Part shown: positions 48,611 through 60,569 of the stretch, in pieces
How the letters are laid out: each line of letters opens with the position of its first letter
Numbering within the stretch: position 1 is the first letter of the stretch
Assembly: GCF_010093595.1 (NCBI RefSeq)
Contig: NW_022985456.1
Span: 1 to 64,000 of the forward strand
Reading direction: 5' to 3'
DNA length: 64,000 nucleotides
DNA from: Mytilinidion resinicola
Lineage: Eukaryota; Ascomycota; Dothideomycetes; Mytilinidiales; Mytilinidiaceae
Position numbers and translations under genes: made by a program
Notes under the pieces: generated by a model
Told to the model about the DNA's origin: nothing
The model's input: only the letters and a program-made list of their open reading frames with translations
Databases searched by the model: none

Positions 48611-48853
48611 ATGTGCGTATACTCCAAATATACTGCCTGTCAACATGAAAGGCGTACCTCATGCTTCTTCTTCGTGAACGCGTGTCCTGAGTTCGGGGGC
48701 ATTGACCGGAGAATGTTGCCTCCTAATGCACCCCGGGACCCTGACTGGAGATTTTTGCCTCCCGAACCCCCCTCGTGCCCTGATTCCAAGCACATAACTG
48801 TATTATGCGATACGTTATGCTCTGCTTACGAGCGTAACGATGGAGCGGACTAA
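48611..48853 (+). CDS. MC-family small Cys-rich protein G (tail lost)
   Basis: 80 aa from the ATG at 48611, chosen because MC is the family start although the frame is open further upstream. MCVYSKYTACQHERRTSC, FFFVNACPEFGGIDRRMLP, a PPEPPSCPDS block and LCDTLCSAYERND. It aligns with copy H over its full length, but the late CPGC of H is CSAY here and a TAA replaces the H codon CAA. After the TAA the frame continues SDGGRGRMRSLE to a TAG at 48890-48892, matching the H tail. G is therefore a tail-truncated sibling of H. Confidence 0.65.
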   Translation: MCVYSKYTACQHERRTSCFFFVNACPEFGGIDRRMLPPNAPRDPDWRFLPPEPPSCPDSKHITVLCDTLCSAYERNDGAD

Positions 48854-48954
48854 AGCGATGGGGGAAGAGGAAGGATGAGGTCTCTGGAATAGATGACGGA
48901 GATGGACGTAGGAGAATGAGAATGGCTTCACTCACAAAGACACTTCACAAGTAT

Positions 48955-49003
48955 GCCACACCATGTGACCCTGACATTGATATCCTTTCGAGTAGATATA
49001 AAC
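48955..49003 (+). promoter_or_regulatory. upstream element and TATA of MC copy H
   Basis: gccacaccatg at 48955 and gatataaacg near 48994-49003, about 110 bp before the start. The block atgccaca...gacattga...gagtagatata is repeated before copy I. Confidence 0.5.
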
Positions 49004-49108
49004 GTACTTAGCTGCCTCCCTCCTCTTCTTTTCACTTATTTATCAACACTCAACTTACACCTACCAGAGCACTCCAAACCCCCAACTCAAACAACAAATA
49101 CCGCCGAA

Positions 49109-49369
49109 ATGTGCATCAACTTCATGTACACTAGCTGCCGTCATCCGAGGCGTGCCTCCTGCCTCTCTTTCATCAACGCGCATCCCGACTTCGGGGGCAT
49201 AGACCAGAGAATGCTGCCTCGCGACGCGCCCCCGTGCCCTAACTTCAAACACAATCTTGTATATTGCGAGAAACTATGCCCTGGTTGCGAGCATAACAGT
49301 CGAGCGGAACAAGGCGATGGGGCGAGTAGAAGGGGAAGAGGAAGAATCGCGTATGAGTATCTGGAATAG
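49109..49369 (+). CDS. MC-family small Cys-rich protein H
   Basis: 86 aa: MCINFMYTSCRHPRRASC, FINAHPDFGGIDQRMLP, RDAPPCPNFKHN, YCEKLCPGCEHN, and a basic RG tail SRRGRGRIAYEYLE. In this subgroup (G, H, I) the early knuckle is C-x-H instead of C-x2-C. It is the intact reference for its subgroup. Its 3' flank (gggaatgagaatgacttcac) is shared with copy G. No signal peptide. Role unknown. Confidence 0.7.
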   Translation: MCINFMYTSCRHPRRASCLSFINAHPDFGGIDQRMLPRDAPPCPNFKHNLVYCEKLCPGCEHNSRAEQGDGASRRGRGRIAYEYLE

Positions 49370-49835
49370 ATGATGTAGATGGGCGTAGGGGAATGAGAAT
49401 GACTTCACTTACAAAATACAAATTATCGGCTGCGATGAATAGTGAAACACGAAAGCACTACACCGTGTAGATTTTGCTCGTCTCCCAAGGTACGACCGCG
49501 CTTGCTACGCCTTCGATGTCAACGGTGAAGTCCGCACATCGTCAATTGCTTCACCCGCCGCCACATCACTCGCGGTATTTTGGCATCAAAGGATGCAGCG
49601 GTTCCGACCGGCCATGCTAATCGAGTCCAACAGCAGCCTGTTGGCGTGTCAGCTACTTCACGAGTATGCCACATCGGTCGAAGCTGACATTGAGTGCCCT
49701 AGGAGTAGATATGAGCCTCTTCTACCGCCGCCTCCGCAATTTTTATACTGCTCTATCAATCTTCAAACTCACATCTCCAGGGATCCAAGAATACTAAGCC
49801 ATAGTCAACACCTAAGCAACCAAACCACCAAAAAT

Positions 49836-50118
49836 ATGCGACCGTAACCATTACGCCCCGTGCAAATATCTTAGGCGCCTTTGGTACTTACCTATCCCGA
49901 ACGCACGCCCTGGAGGCAACATTTATTCTCCTTGCAGCGCCGTGTGTAGTAAGCACTACGACAAATATTCTCCGAAATTATGCCCGTGGTGTAAGGCTGA
50001 AAGTGGAACGAGCCAGAGGTCTAGTGAAGATGAAGGGGTATCTGGAGGAGATGATACAGCAAGATTGAGGTTCTTAATGGGATTCATAATTAATAGTATT
50101 GACTATGAGGAATGCTAG
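49836..50118 (+). pseudogene. MC-family pseudogene I (start frame lost)
   Basis: The start reads atgcgac, where other members have atg tgc; a 2-bp loss puts the ATG out of frame, and ATG-CGA-CCG runs into TAA. In the coding frame from 49837 the sequence is CDRNHYAPCKYLRRLWYLP, SPCSAVCSKHYDKY, KLCPWCKAES and a Ser/Asp/Gly tail to a TAG at 50116. It belongs to the G/H subgroup. The promoter has also decayed: gatatgag at about 49709 where H has gatataaa. Confidence 0.65.
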
Positions 50119-50275
50119 CTGTGCAGATGTTGTTCCCGCGTGTACTCTTCATACATTCACTTGTACAAAGCGACCAAACCCGATGAATCCTATCATGGTA
50201 ATTTATATGTATACAGATTATTGAACATGAAAATCGTTGCCCCGTTTCTACTCATCCTCTTCACGCCACCTATAC

Positions 50276-52017
50276 TTACGCATAATAAGCGTTCTGAAGC
50301 CAATAACATCTCAAATTGCTCCCCGGATCATGGAACGGCGCAACACCAGTAACATTAAGATCCTCCGCCGTGCCAAAGAGCCCGTACTGCGGGAAAGACG
50401 GCAAACCCTCTGCACTCGGAACCCCAGCCACCGCAAACGTAGTGATCCAGTCCTGCAACACTACCGCGACGGTATCGTTAACGACGGACGGGGACGGGCC
50501 GTCGTAAAAAGTATAGGGAACGTCCTCGCCGTGGACTCCAGGCGGAACACTAAAGACGTAGTTGTAGGATTTGTTCTTGTAAGCCCGGGCGAGGTAGTTT
50601 GTGTTGCACACGAAGACGACTTCGGCCCAGAAGGTGGAGGAGCGCCCGAATTCGGTCGTGTAGCCGTATGCGCCGCTGTAGTCGGGGGGGTACAGTACTT
50701 CCGTGATGATGGTGAAGACGGTGGGGGAGATGTCGGGGAAAAGGTTGCGGACGTTCTGGGCGAATGTTGCGTCGGTCTGCACGGGGGCGGTGAAGAGAGC
50801 GCCCTCGTTCGAGTTGTGGCCGATTAGGAGATTCAGGCTCTGGTCGAATTTTCCTTGGGATAGGAGGATGCCGGGTAGAGCGGGTGAAAACACGCCGTCA
50901 ACAGTCGGTCCTGAGGACGTGAGCGCGTGCAAAGTGTGAGTGAGTGGAGCGTACTGACCAAACGTGAAACTGCCGTAATCTGACCCTTCGGTAATGTTTC
51001 TGTTTACCGCTTGCAGCTGTGTTGTCGACAAGCCCTTCAATTTTTGCAGCGTAGAGACACCTGATGAGTTCAAAACCTCGTGGAAAAGGCGCTCCTCCTG
51101 ATCATTGTTTGGAATGGGAGCAAATCCAGGACTCTGTAGGATAGCTTGTTGAAACGGCACTTTCCCTTTGGACCCGCCGTAGGCTGTAATTTGATGTTCG
51201 ATGCTCCCTGCACCTGCAGACTCCCCAATGACAGTCACCCGGTTTGGATCTCCTCCGAAAAGATGGATGTACTTCTGGACCCAATCAAAAGCAAGACGCT
51301 GGTCATAGAGTCCAGCATTAGCGGTTCCGTTTTGCGACTGGTATGTGGAACCAGAGAGCCACCCCTATACCAGAATCAGCAATGCTTGCTATGGAAGGGT
51401 TAGATTGGCGTACGAAAAGACCAAGACGATAGTTCATAGCAACGTAGATGATGCCCTGACCCGTGGCTTGCTCGCTCCTTGCAATTAGGCCAGCAGGGCT
51501 TCCAGCTTTCGTGCCCAGCGTATATCCTCCGCCATAGACCCAAGCAAGGACAGCCGCCCCTTTCTGGGTACCGTTGAAAATGGCTTGCGGGACAGCGACA
51601 TCTAAGAAAAGACAGTCTTCGTTCTCACTGGGAGATGGGGGAGGAGCAGCACTGAGGCCTTCGGCTGCGAGGATCCATGCCGGGTATGCTTGCGGACAGA
51701 TGAAACCTGCAGATCCATCGTTGACAGTTCGGTTTGTCGTCCGGGGTGGAACGGGAGCTTCAAAACGCAAATCTCCCATGGGCGGCTCAGCAAAACGAAT
51801 GTTTGAGAAGGTGTAGTAATCTCCAGTCGCCTGATCAAGCAAAAGTTGAGTATTTAAGAACGTCCAAACGGTAAAGGAGTGAGTTGCATACATTGAATGT
51901 GGCTTGGTTGACACTATATCCAAGATCGACGGTCGGCAAGCACAACGCGCGAGGCGCGTTGGACAATGCCAGGAGAAGTAACAAGCTCTCGGTCAGGCTA
52001 GCGGCTTGAAGTCGCAT
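50276..52017 (-). CDS. secreted type-B carboxylesterase 1
   Basis: Alpha/beta-hydrolase of the carboxylesterase type B (cholinesterase-like) family. Exons are 52017-51892, 51830-51414 and 51364-50276, total 543 aa. The N-terminal signal peptide ([15 protein letters not shown]) precedes [19 protein letters not shown] and [13 protein letters not shown]. The oxyanion-hole segment [13 protein letters not shown] is present. Triad: Ser230 in [10 protein letters not shown], Glu in [10 protein letters not shown], His in [13 protein letters not shown]. Many N-x-S/T sites suggest glycosylation. Start 52017 gives the signal peptide. It lies inside the Cys-rich array and is divergent from esterase 2. Substrate unknown. 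Confidence 0.92.
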
Positions 52018-53661
52018 TATTGTGATGCGAGAAGTAGTTTTTGCGTGACTAAGGGACGATGGAAGCCAAAGTTTGCTTTCATGACCAGCACCTTCTTATT
52101 TGTATACTAATAGCAAGAAAGTGCGTGCTGGTCAAGTAATAGCGCCATTACCGATTATATCTGCCGTGCGGTATTCGGTCCTAACGAGGAAGGGCCCTAG
52201 CATAGAAGTGGCGCTTAATAATGCCCAATACGACGGATCGCACGTCTAGATCTACTAAATTTGATGTGGGTTGCAAAAGCAGGGGCTGGGCTTAGTGCGC
52301 TGTTATATGATCCTAATCGTCAGGGTCCAGGATATCCTAGCAAGGAGAATAAATAAGGCACCGGTCACAACGGTGCCAAAGGGACAATCCACCCCAATAT
52401 CACCTCATTTACCCACTGCTGTGAGACTTCAGATTGATAGCTTTTAGAGGAGTTCAGAGAAAGGTTAGCCGATGTTCAGGAGTCCACAGGTTGTAGTATA
52501 AGCGCCAAATCAGCGCGCTTTTTCTTCCACGAAGAGGCAATTCAACGTCTCGAAAAGTCAGATATTTCACCGGGCACGGCCCGCAGCCGATCTGCGGGGC
52601 ATCCCGCTAGTGCCTTTCGGCGCATGGAACTAGTGGCGCCCCAAAACACCAAAACCAACGGCACTGCCAAGACTCCCATCATTACAGCAGCATCCTAAGA
52701 CCCCACAACATAGGAGAAGAAGTAACTGACTAGAAGGCCAATATCAGCGGCCTTGAAATAAGTATCTTTCCAGTTACCGTTCTATTTGACTTGCCTGACT
52801 GCCACAACTGCCGACATTTGGCCCCTGTCTGGCCAAGCTTTGGCTTCATGTAGGTACCACTTCATCTCCTTGGTGGTGATCAAACGTTAGGAAAGCATGA
52901 CTGCCAGCCCATCACTGCACTAAACCACGATGTCGGTCCGAGCATCCCAGGTTTCCCCGCAGCGACGTGTTCTATCTTTCTTCCACGTCTTGGTATATCT
53001 TCTCGCATCGTTCCACAGTTCTGATCCCAGCATGTCCCAGCTGCCTCGGCATCTCTTCACTCATTTGCGCTCAATCCTCCACCAGGAATAATCTAGGCCG
53101 TGCGTGCACCTAATTCGCGTCTCTAAGTCAATTCGACAGGCTAGTTGCTATGCCTGCTTCCCCCAGAACCGGATTGCATCACCAGCTCCCGCTTTTCTCA
53201 CCCTATTAGACTCCGTGATGCGTGCAAGGAACTTCAACCAGGGTCTCTAAACTTTGCGGGGCATGCGAAGACCGACGTCTCTGACATCGAACAAAGGCTC
53301 AGCCTGCCGCCCTTAACTTTGAAGGCTGCGCTGTGGGGCGGCGGGCACGCGTAGGATCGAGCATTGCATTATTCATAGTCAGAGACCCTTCGGCCCGTCG
53401 TGGTCATGCGCCACGGTGAGGCAGACAAGTTCTAGCCTGGTAAGACACTTTCGAGTGCCCCTAAGTAGTCCTGCCTTGATTAATGGCCTTTTAGGCTTGG
53501 CTGTGTGAGTGCGAGCTTGAGGCCCTGCACCGTGAAATTCAAAGCAACTGGGAGTGAGAGATTTCCTGTATGTTTTGATTCCCATTTATCTTTATAAGTC
53601 GCGCGGCGTAGGTCTCGTCTCTGGCTGTCACATCATATTCGTTTCATCTTCACTACGAACC
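52018..53661. other. 1.6-kb divergent interval between two carboxylesterases
   Basis: No supported gene. It contains both promoters. A TATA-like tttataag lies at about 53591, some 70 bp before esterase 2. Confidence 0.5.
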
Positions 53662-55487
<1,826 letters not shown>

Positions 55488-56256
55488 AAGATGGCAGCTA
55501 CCTCGTAATTTTACTAGGCGGAGGAGCTGAACTTCAGAGTGCAACGTTGGATCACTATGACTATGGCATGGAGGCAGAATTGAGTGGGAAGTGAAACTAA
55601 CTTCCACTCGTTTTGAAGCAACTCCCAAGTCATTAAAACTCTACCACATCACAATCATAAAAGCGATGCAGTTACCTTAGTACACGATTTCAGACGTGAA
55701 ACCTATATCATGGAGGTGCTATACGCATGTGGATATCAGTCGTCCGTCGGCGACGTGGTCAAGAATGGGAGGTCATAAGTGATTGGCTGAAATACATGGC
55801 CAATTACATCTGCCAAACCCGCAAGCACGTCGTCCGTTACGTCCAGATGCGAAGCGAGTTATTCTTCTAAGTTCATCACTCAGGCGGTCTACGCTAGATT
55901 GCCTCGTCTGTACGATTGGCGAGATTGCTGATTCGCAGCTCCGTGAGCCCCTGATGGACTTCCTATTCCGCTGGCAACGGGTACAAAATGCCACCGCAGA
56001 CGTCGGTGCTACGAGTTTTGCTGACGCCCTCGTGTGAAGCCTCACCTATAGTTACCGTGTCGTTCGGATTTAGCAATTTTTACTTTGCCAACTCATTTGG
56101 TGTTGTCACTGCCACTTCATGTTCCCCGAACTCATAGCTCTCCTTTTCTTACTGCTTCCCCTCTATCATTGCTCTCTCAAACCCGTGACTTGCAATTCTC
56201 AGATACCAATCAAGCATCGACCGCTAAGTTGGCAATACTAAGAACTAAGCACCAAG
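55488..56256. other. interval before MC copy J
   Basis: A plus-strand frame at about 55783-56037 reads VILLSSSLRRSTLDCLVCTI and PLMDFLFRWQRVQNA but has no ATG start and no recognised family. Otherwise no gene is seen. Confidence 0.3.
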
Positions 56257-56511
56257 ATGTGCTTCCACATCACCGAAACTTGTACTGAGTGCAAAAACCA
56301 GTACAGATACCCGTGCCGCAGCCCATGCCATCTATACCTATCTGCCCATCCCGAGTACCATGCTGACGACGATATCCCCCCCGAAGCTCCTCCATGCTCA
56401 TTCTCTGACGTGATAAACCACGACTCCCCGTGCCGGGAATGCCGAGAGTCTCTAGGGGGTAAAGGAAGCCGGCGGGTCCCATGGGCGGAGGACACTAACG
56501 GGGGCCGATGA
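56257..56511 (+). CDS. MC-family small Cys-rich protein J
   Basis: 84 aa: MCFHITETCTECKNQYRYPC, CHLYLSAHPEYHADD, IPPEAPPCSF and SPCRECRESLGGKGSRRV. It has the full third-subgroup pattern: Cys2, C9-x2-C12, C20, a HP/YP position, PPxAPPC, and a late C-x2-C followed by a Gly/Arg/Lys tail. No signal peptide. First of six members in one orientation. Confidence 0.7.
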   Translation: MCFHITETCTECKNQYRYPCRSPCHLYLSAHPEYHADDDIPPEAPPCSFSDVINHDSPCRECRESLGGKGSRRVPWAEDTNGGR

Positions 56512-56835
56512 GGTATGCAGAACAGATGACGATGAAGTGAATATCATGGCCAGACCACCGAGAATAACACGAACCTGACCGATAGAAATTCACTGCTCAA
56601 ACTTGTGAAGCCATCGTGCGTTTACAATGCCGTTTCCCGTTGCACTGACTGCCACCTCACTTGCAATCACCCCCTACCCCAGACTGCTCATATAAAACGC
56701 TGCTCTTCTTCAATGTATTGCTTCTATTCCATACCACTAAGATCTCAACCTTAAGACTTCAACCCTCAGACTCTAACCTCCAACCTCCAAGCCCTGACTC
56801 AAACATTCCCTGCATCGTCGCCCACCATCACCGAA

Positions 56836-57081
56836 ATGTGCACCACCACCAACACAGCCTGCACGCACTGCGGCATCACGACCGCGAAGCGCTACCCCTG
56901 CGGCGCGTTCTTGAGCCTCTATCCCGAGCTCTGCATCCGCCCACTCTTCACTAATCCTGTTCCCCCCACCGCGCCGCAGTGCGAGCACCCGGGCCATGCG
57001 CATTCGTTCCAGCGGATTTGTCAGGAGTGTCGGGGGAAGGCGAAGGGCCCGAGGGCGCGGCGTGGGAAGCAGGTTGTTTGA
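56836..57081 (+). CDS. MC-family small Cys-rich protein K
   Basis: 81 aa: MCTTTNTACTHCGITT, KRYPCGAFLSLYPELC, VPPTAPQCEHPGHAHS and RICQECRGKAKGPRARRGKQ. A TATA box (catataaaac, near 56690-56699) lies about 140 bp upstream and gccacctcact at 56651. After the TGA the frame continues for 27 codons with GLRKGGWGRRDRNEMK, resembling the RG tails of other members. Higher GC than its siblings. Confidence 0.7.
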   Translation: MCTTTNTACTHCGITTAKRYPCGAFLSLYPELCIRPLFTNPVPPTAPQCEHPGHAHSFQRICQECRGKAKGPRARRGKQVV

Positions 57082-57418
57082 GGCGGGAAAGAAGATAGCG
57101 GACTGCGGAAGGGGGGTTGGGGGAGGAGAGATAGAAATGAGATGAAGTTGACGCGTGAGAAGAGTGTACTATGATGTGTAGTACGATGTGAGTGGTGACA
57201 GTGACGTATTGGTGTACTGGCCTGGTTCTTTTATCGAGAGCTTTTAGGTGTGTCGAGGATGTATGTATCTGTCAAGTTGGAGAAGCGAAAGTCCGCATGG
57301 GGGCTCGCTGCTTTGGATACTATGGAAAGTTGGAGAGATGTAGAAGCGGAGCCTTAGCTGGGGCTAGGGAGAATGAGGGTAACTTACTTCAGTTCTCGGA
57401 TCGACCCTCAAAGCTGTG

Positions 57419-57681
57419 AATGTTGATAACGTGACGTTGGTACGTTGACCATACCCGGCCACGTTACTCGACTTCAATCCTCCAGTACGTTGTTCGAATC
57501 CAAGTCACCAGCACGTTGGCAGCCACATCACTTACCATGCGCCAGCCTCCTAGAACCTCGACTATAAATTCCCCCCTTTTTCTTCGTCAACCCGCAAACC
57601 TGAGACTTACAACCTGGAAACCAAGCATAATCACGACTGCAAATCCAAAACGAGAACCATACACCACCAAGAACCATCAAA
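57419..57681 (+). promoter_or_regulatory. duplicated upstream block, MC copy L
   Basis: Contains ggccacgttactcgacttca, ccagtacgttgttcgaatcc, gttggcagccacatcact, ctataaatt (57562-57570) and a CA-rich leader ending catcaaaatg. The same elements in the same order precede copy M at 58206-58519. Confidence 0.8.
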
Positions 57682-58095
57682 ATGTGCCAATTCGTTACCT
57701 CTACTTGCCGCGAATGTTCAGCGGTTAAGAGCTTCATAGTGCCATGCATTAGCATGCTTTCCACATACCCCCAAATTAGTAGGCACCACCCTTTCCCCCC
57801 TAACGGGCCTCAATGTCCAATCGGGCAGCACAATGTAGTGGAAAAGGCAGGTTTATGTGGAGTCCGACTATGTTACAACGCCGGCAATGGAGGACAACAG
57901 AGCTTTTGGGGTGGAGGTTCTGGGGAAGGAGGTTTTGGGGGAGGAGGCTTTGGAGGAGGACAAGGCTTTGGGGGAGGAGGCTTTGGGGGAGGGCAAAGCT
58001 TTGGGGGGCGGCAAGGCTCTGGAATTTGGCGAGGTTCTAGAGGTGGGCGAGGATATAGCGGAGGGCAAAGCCATGGCCGGGGAAGTCAGTTTTGA
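57682..58095 (+). CDS. MC-family protein L with Gly-rich tail
   Basis: 137 aa. Cys-rich head: MCQFVTSTCRECSAVKSF, VPCISMLSTYPQISR, FPPNGPQCPIGQHN and GLCGVRLCYNAG (late pair spaced C-x4-C). From about residue 70 the protein is a low-complexity tail made of GGxFGGG and GGQSFGG units with RGS/RGG steps (GSRGGRGYSGGQSHGRG). Such tails resemble RGG/FG-type RNA-binding or phase-separating segments (inference). Closest to copy M. Confidence 0.7.
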   Translation: MCQFVTSTCRECSAVKSFIVPCISMLSTYPQISRHHPFPPNGPQCPIGQHNVVEKAGLCGVRLCYNAGNGGQQSFWGGGSGEGGFGGGGFGGGQGFGGGGFGGGQSFGGRQGSGIWRGSRGGRGYSGGQSHGRGSQF

Positions 58096-58205
58096 TAAAG
58101 AAGATAGATTATTTAGAATAATACTGTCGAGAGAGTGGGTGGCAGTCATGGAGCCTTGGTTGGAGCTAGGAGAATGAGAGTAGCTTACTCCACTTAACAG
58201 AGTTG

Positions 58206-58519
58206 ACCCTAAAAGCCGTGACTATTGATAATGTGAGGTTGGTGTATTGATATTGTGAAGTTGGTGTATTGACCATGGTCGGCCACGTTACTCGAGTTCA
58301 ATTCTCCAGTACGTACGTTGTTCGAATCCAAGGTCACCAGTGTGTTGGCAGCCACATCACGTCCCACGCGCCGGTCTCCCAGAATCTCGAATATATATTC
58401 CTTCCTCATCTTACTCACTCCTCTTCTTTCATCAACCTTAAATCCTAAAATTAAAACATTAAACACCATCACGACTAGGAATCCAAACCGAAAACCATAC
58501 ACCACAAAGAGCCATCAAA
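58206..58519 (+). promoter_or_regulatory. duplicated upstream block, MC copy M
   Basis: Homologous to 57419-57681: ggccacgttactcgagttca, gttggcagccacatcacg (motif at 58351-58360), atatatattcc TATA region, and catacaccacaaagagcc before the ATG. Confidence 0.8.
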
Positions 58520-59029
58520 ATGTGCAAGCGCGGTTTCACTACCTGCCCCATTTGCTCAACGTCTGGCAGCTGGAGAAAGGCCTGCGTTCCCATGGTTTAC
58601 ATGTACCCCCAATTTGACTTGGACAACTTTCTCCCTCCCAACGCACCTCCATGTCCAGCTGGGGAAAATAGGGTTTCGGAACATCAAATGCCGTGTGGAC
58701 AATGCATCTTCAATAGGCGTATGCTGAATTACGAATCGAGCCGAGGTGGAGGCGGAGGCGGAGGCGGAGGCGGAGGCGGAGGCGGAGGCGGAGACAACGG
58801 CGGCAATGAAGGAGGACAAAGCTTCGGCAGTGGGCAAGGATCTAGAGGCGGGCGAGGATATGAAGGAGGACAAAGCTTTGGGGGCGAGCGAGGCTCTGGA
58901 GGAGGGCCAGGATTTGTTGGAAGACAAAGCTTTAGGGGCAGGCGAGGGCCCGGAGAAGACCTAGAAGATGGTGAAGGTCAAATCCATGGTAGGATTGGTT
59001 ACTTTACACATTTTCTGGATTGGGAATAG
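58520..59029 (+). CDS. MC-family protein M with long Gly-rich tail
   Basis: 169 aa. Head: MCKRGFTTCPICSTSGSW, ACVPMVYMYPQFDLDNFLPP, NAPPCPAGENR and MPCGQCIFNRRML. The tail starts with a run of Gly encoded by a GGAGGC hexamer array, continues with GGQSFGSGQGSRGGRGYEGG repeats, and ends in an acidic/aromatic cap (GEDLEDGEG, FTHFLDWE). It has the longest tail of the family. Sister of copy L by both protein and promoter. Confidence 0.7.
   Translation: MCKRGFTTCPICSTSGSWRKACVPMVYMYPQFDLDNFLPPNAPPCPAGENRVSEHQMPCGQCIFNRRMLNYESSRGGGGGGGGGGGGGGGGDNGGNEGGQSFGSGQGSRGGRGYEGGQSFGGERGSGGGPGFVGRQSFRGRRGPGEDLEDGEGQIHGRIGYFTHFLDWE
58746..58793. repeat. GGAGGC hexanucleotide array
   Basis: About eight copies of ggaggc in the frame of copy M, encoding poly-Gly. 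Likely length-variable between strains. Confidence 0.9.
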
Positions 59030-59326
59030 CGAGAGAGTGGGTAGGACTAGATAGAATGAAAGAAACTTGACTTATGAACAAAAGTCGTTCTGACTGTGGG
59101 TGATGATGATACTGTGATGATACTTCTGCGAAGCTGATCTTAACTCTACTACGTTGTCCGAGTAACACCTTACTATCACCCTTTCACCACATCACCAAAA
59201 GCTACCACTGCGAGGGCTTCGACTGAATACATAAACTCCCTCCTCTTCCTCCGCTACGCTACGAAATTTCCAAATTTTACCTTAAGCATCCACTCTAAGC
59301 CCCAATACACAAAGAAAAAAAAAGTT

Positions 59327-59710
59327 ATGTCCACTAGTGCAGCACCAGAGCCTTTTACCACATCGGAGCCTTTTACTGCACCGCCTACACCCCCCTAGCA
59401 CTAGAACTAAGGGCGGTTACCATCAATCTCCAAAGTCTACCTCCCTCCCGCTAACCCCCTTTCCCTCACAATGCGCCCCCGTGTCCAGTCAAGCAAAATA
59501 ACTCCAGCTATTGCGGCCCTTAGCCATGTCGGGAGTGTTGCAGCCCAGTAATGACCGAGGCGTGGCGCTTGCTTCTCAGGGGCGGGATCCCAAACTGGGG
59601 ACGGGAGAGAAACAAAGAGAAGGAGAGTGACTCGGGAGGCGGAGGAAGAGGGGTGTTAGGGGTATTATGGGGTCTTGAGGGGAGGTCAGAGAGGTTGGGC
59701 GATATGGGAT
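59327..59710 (+). pseudogene. MC-family relic N
   Basis: An ATG at 59327 in the usual context begins MSTSAAPEP (Cys2 replaced by Ser) and meets TAG after about 23 codons. Further on, the frame from 59470 reads NAPPCPVKQNNSSYCGP, a TAG at 59521-59523, then PCRECCSP and a Gly/Arg-rich stretch. These are the APPCP and late CxEC blocks of the J-M subgroup. The early CxxC is not recognisable. Clearly degraded. Confidence 0.5.
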
Positions 59711-59992
59711 ATTGATGCTCGATAGTGTTGATGCGGATGGAGTAGGGAGCAGAGTCTGAGGACTAGATCAGCCGCTTAACGAATAAGAATTGACGACTCC
59801 AGGATAGGACTACGGGCGATAGTTACCTCTTTCTTCTTCATTCCACGTGATAGTTAGCACACCGCCAAATCACTCTACGCTGGCAAGTATGACACCTTTC
59901 CCAGATAAATCCCCTCCTCTTTGCTACTTCCTTACCAAAATTTTTAAACTTCACATCAAGCCCTTAAATATAACAAACTTGCCAGAACCGAT

Positions 59993-60187
59993 ATGCGTTG
60001 CCAAAGCACCCTAACCTGTCGCAACTGCGGCAGTACTGGGACCACTCGCATCGCCTGCGACCTATTCAAGCAGAGCCACCCCTGGTTCCTTCCCCTTGCC
60101 ACCGAGCACGGGGAATTCTTCTCGGCTCGCTTACCTCCTGAAGCGCCGCCATGCTCTCACACGGAAAACGAAGACCTCAGGCGATGA
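59993..60187 (+). CDS. MC-family small Cys-rich protein O (truncated)
   Basis: 64 aa: MRCQSTLTCRNCGSTG (an extra Arg before the first Cys), IACDLFKQSHPWF, LPPEAPPCSHTENEDLRR, then TGA at 60185-60187. The next in-frame codons read SCEGCRDSRARGGQERR and continue to TAG near 60286, which is exactly the late CxxC plus RG tail of the family. So a single stop removes the last knuckle. Either a recent nonsense change or a read-through arrangement. The shared upstream element appears as gccaaatcactc near 59871. Confidence 0.6.
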   Translation: MRCQSTLTCRNCGSTGTTRIACDLFKQSHPWFLPLATEHGEFFSARLPPEAPPCSHTENEDLRR

Positions 60188-60569
60188 AGCTGTGAAGGGT
60201 GCCGTGATAGCAGAGCGCGTGGAGGCCAGGAGCGGCGGCCTATTTGGAATATGAGTAGGGGCGTAAGAGAATGGTGGAAGAGGGAGTGGAGGTAGGAAAG
60301 TTGAAGCAGGGAGCGTAGGAGATCGGTGAGTGATGTTAACAGCATGATGAATCGAGGTAGATTTAGGTCCCACCGTCTATTCCCAAAGGTTCTTGATTTA
60401 TGCCCATACAAGTAAAAAGGAGCGCTGAACGTCTTAGTGTTGAAGTATTTTCAGCTAGTCAATCCACTCGCTAGGCCATTTCAAACAGCGGCATCAGTAG
60501 CATCATTTAAAGTGAAGGATTGTTAATGAGCAGAGCCGCTGTTTATCATACCTCAAGCTGTGACAGCGT
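60188..60569. other. intergenic
   Basis: First 100 bp are the residual tail frame of copy O; the rest is 3' region of the oxidoreductase gene. Confidence 0.5.

Noticed and set aside
57490..57505. gttcgaatcc-like sequence resembling a tRNA T-loop
   Set aside because: It is part of the duplicated promoter block of copies L and M and no cloverleaf can be drawn around it.
58746..58964. Frame encoding Ala-Glu repeats over copy M
   Set aside because: Alternative frame of the GGAGGC array; the Gly frame continues an intact MC head.
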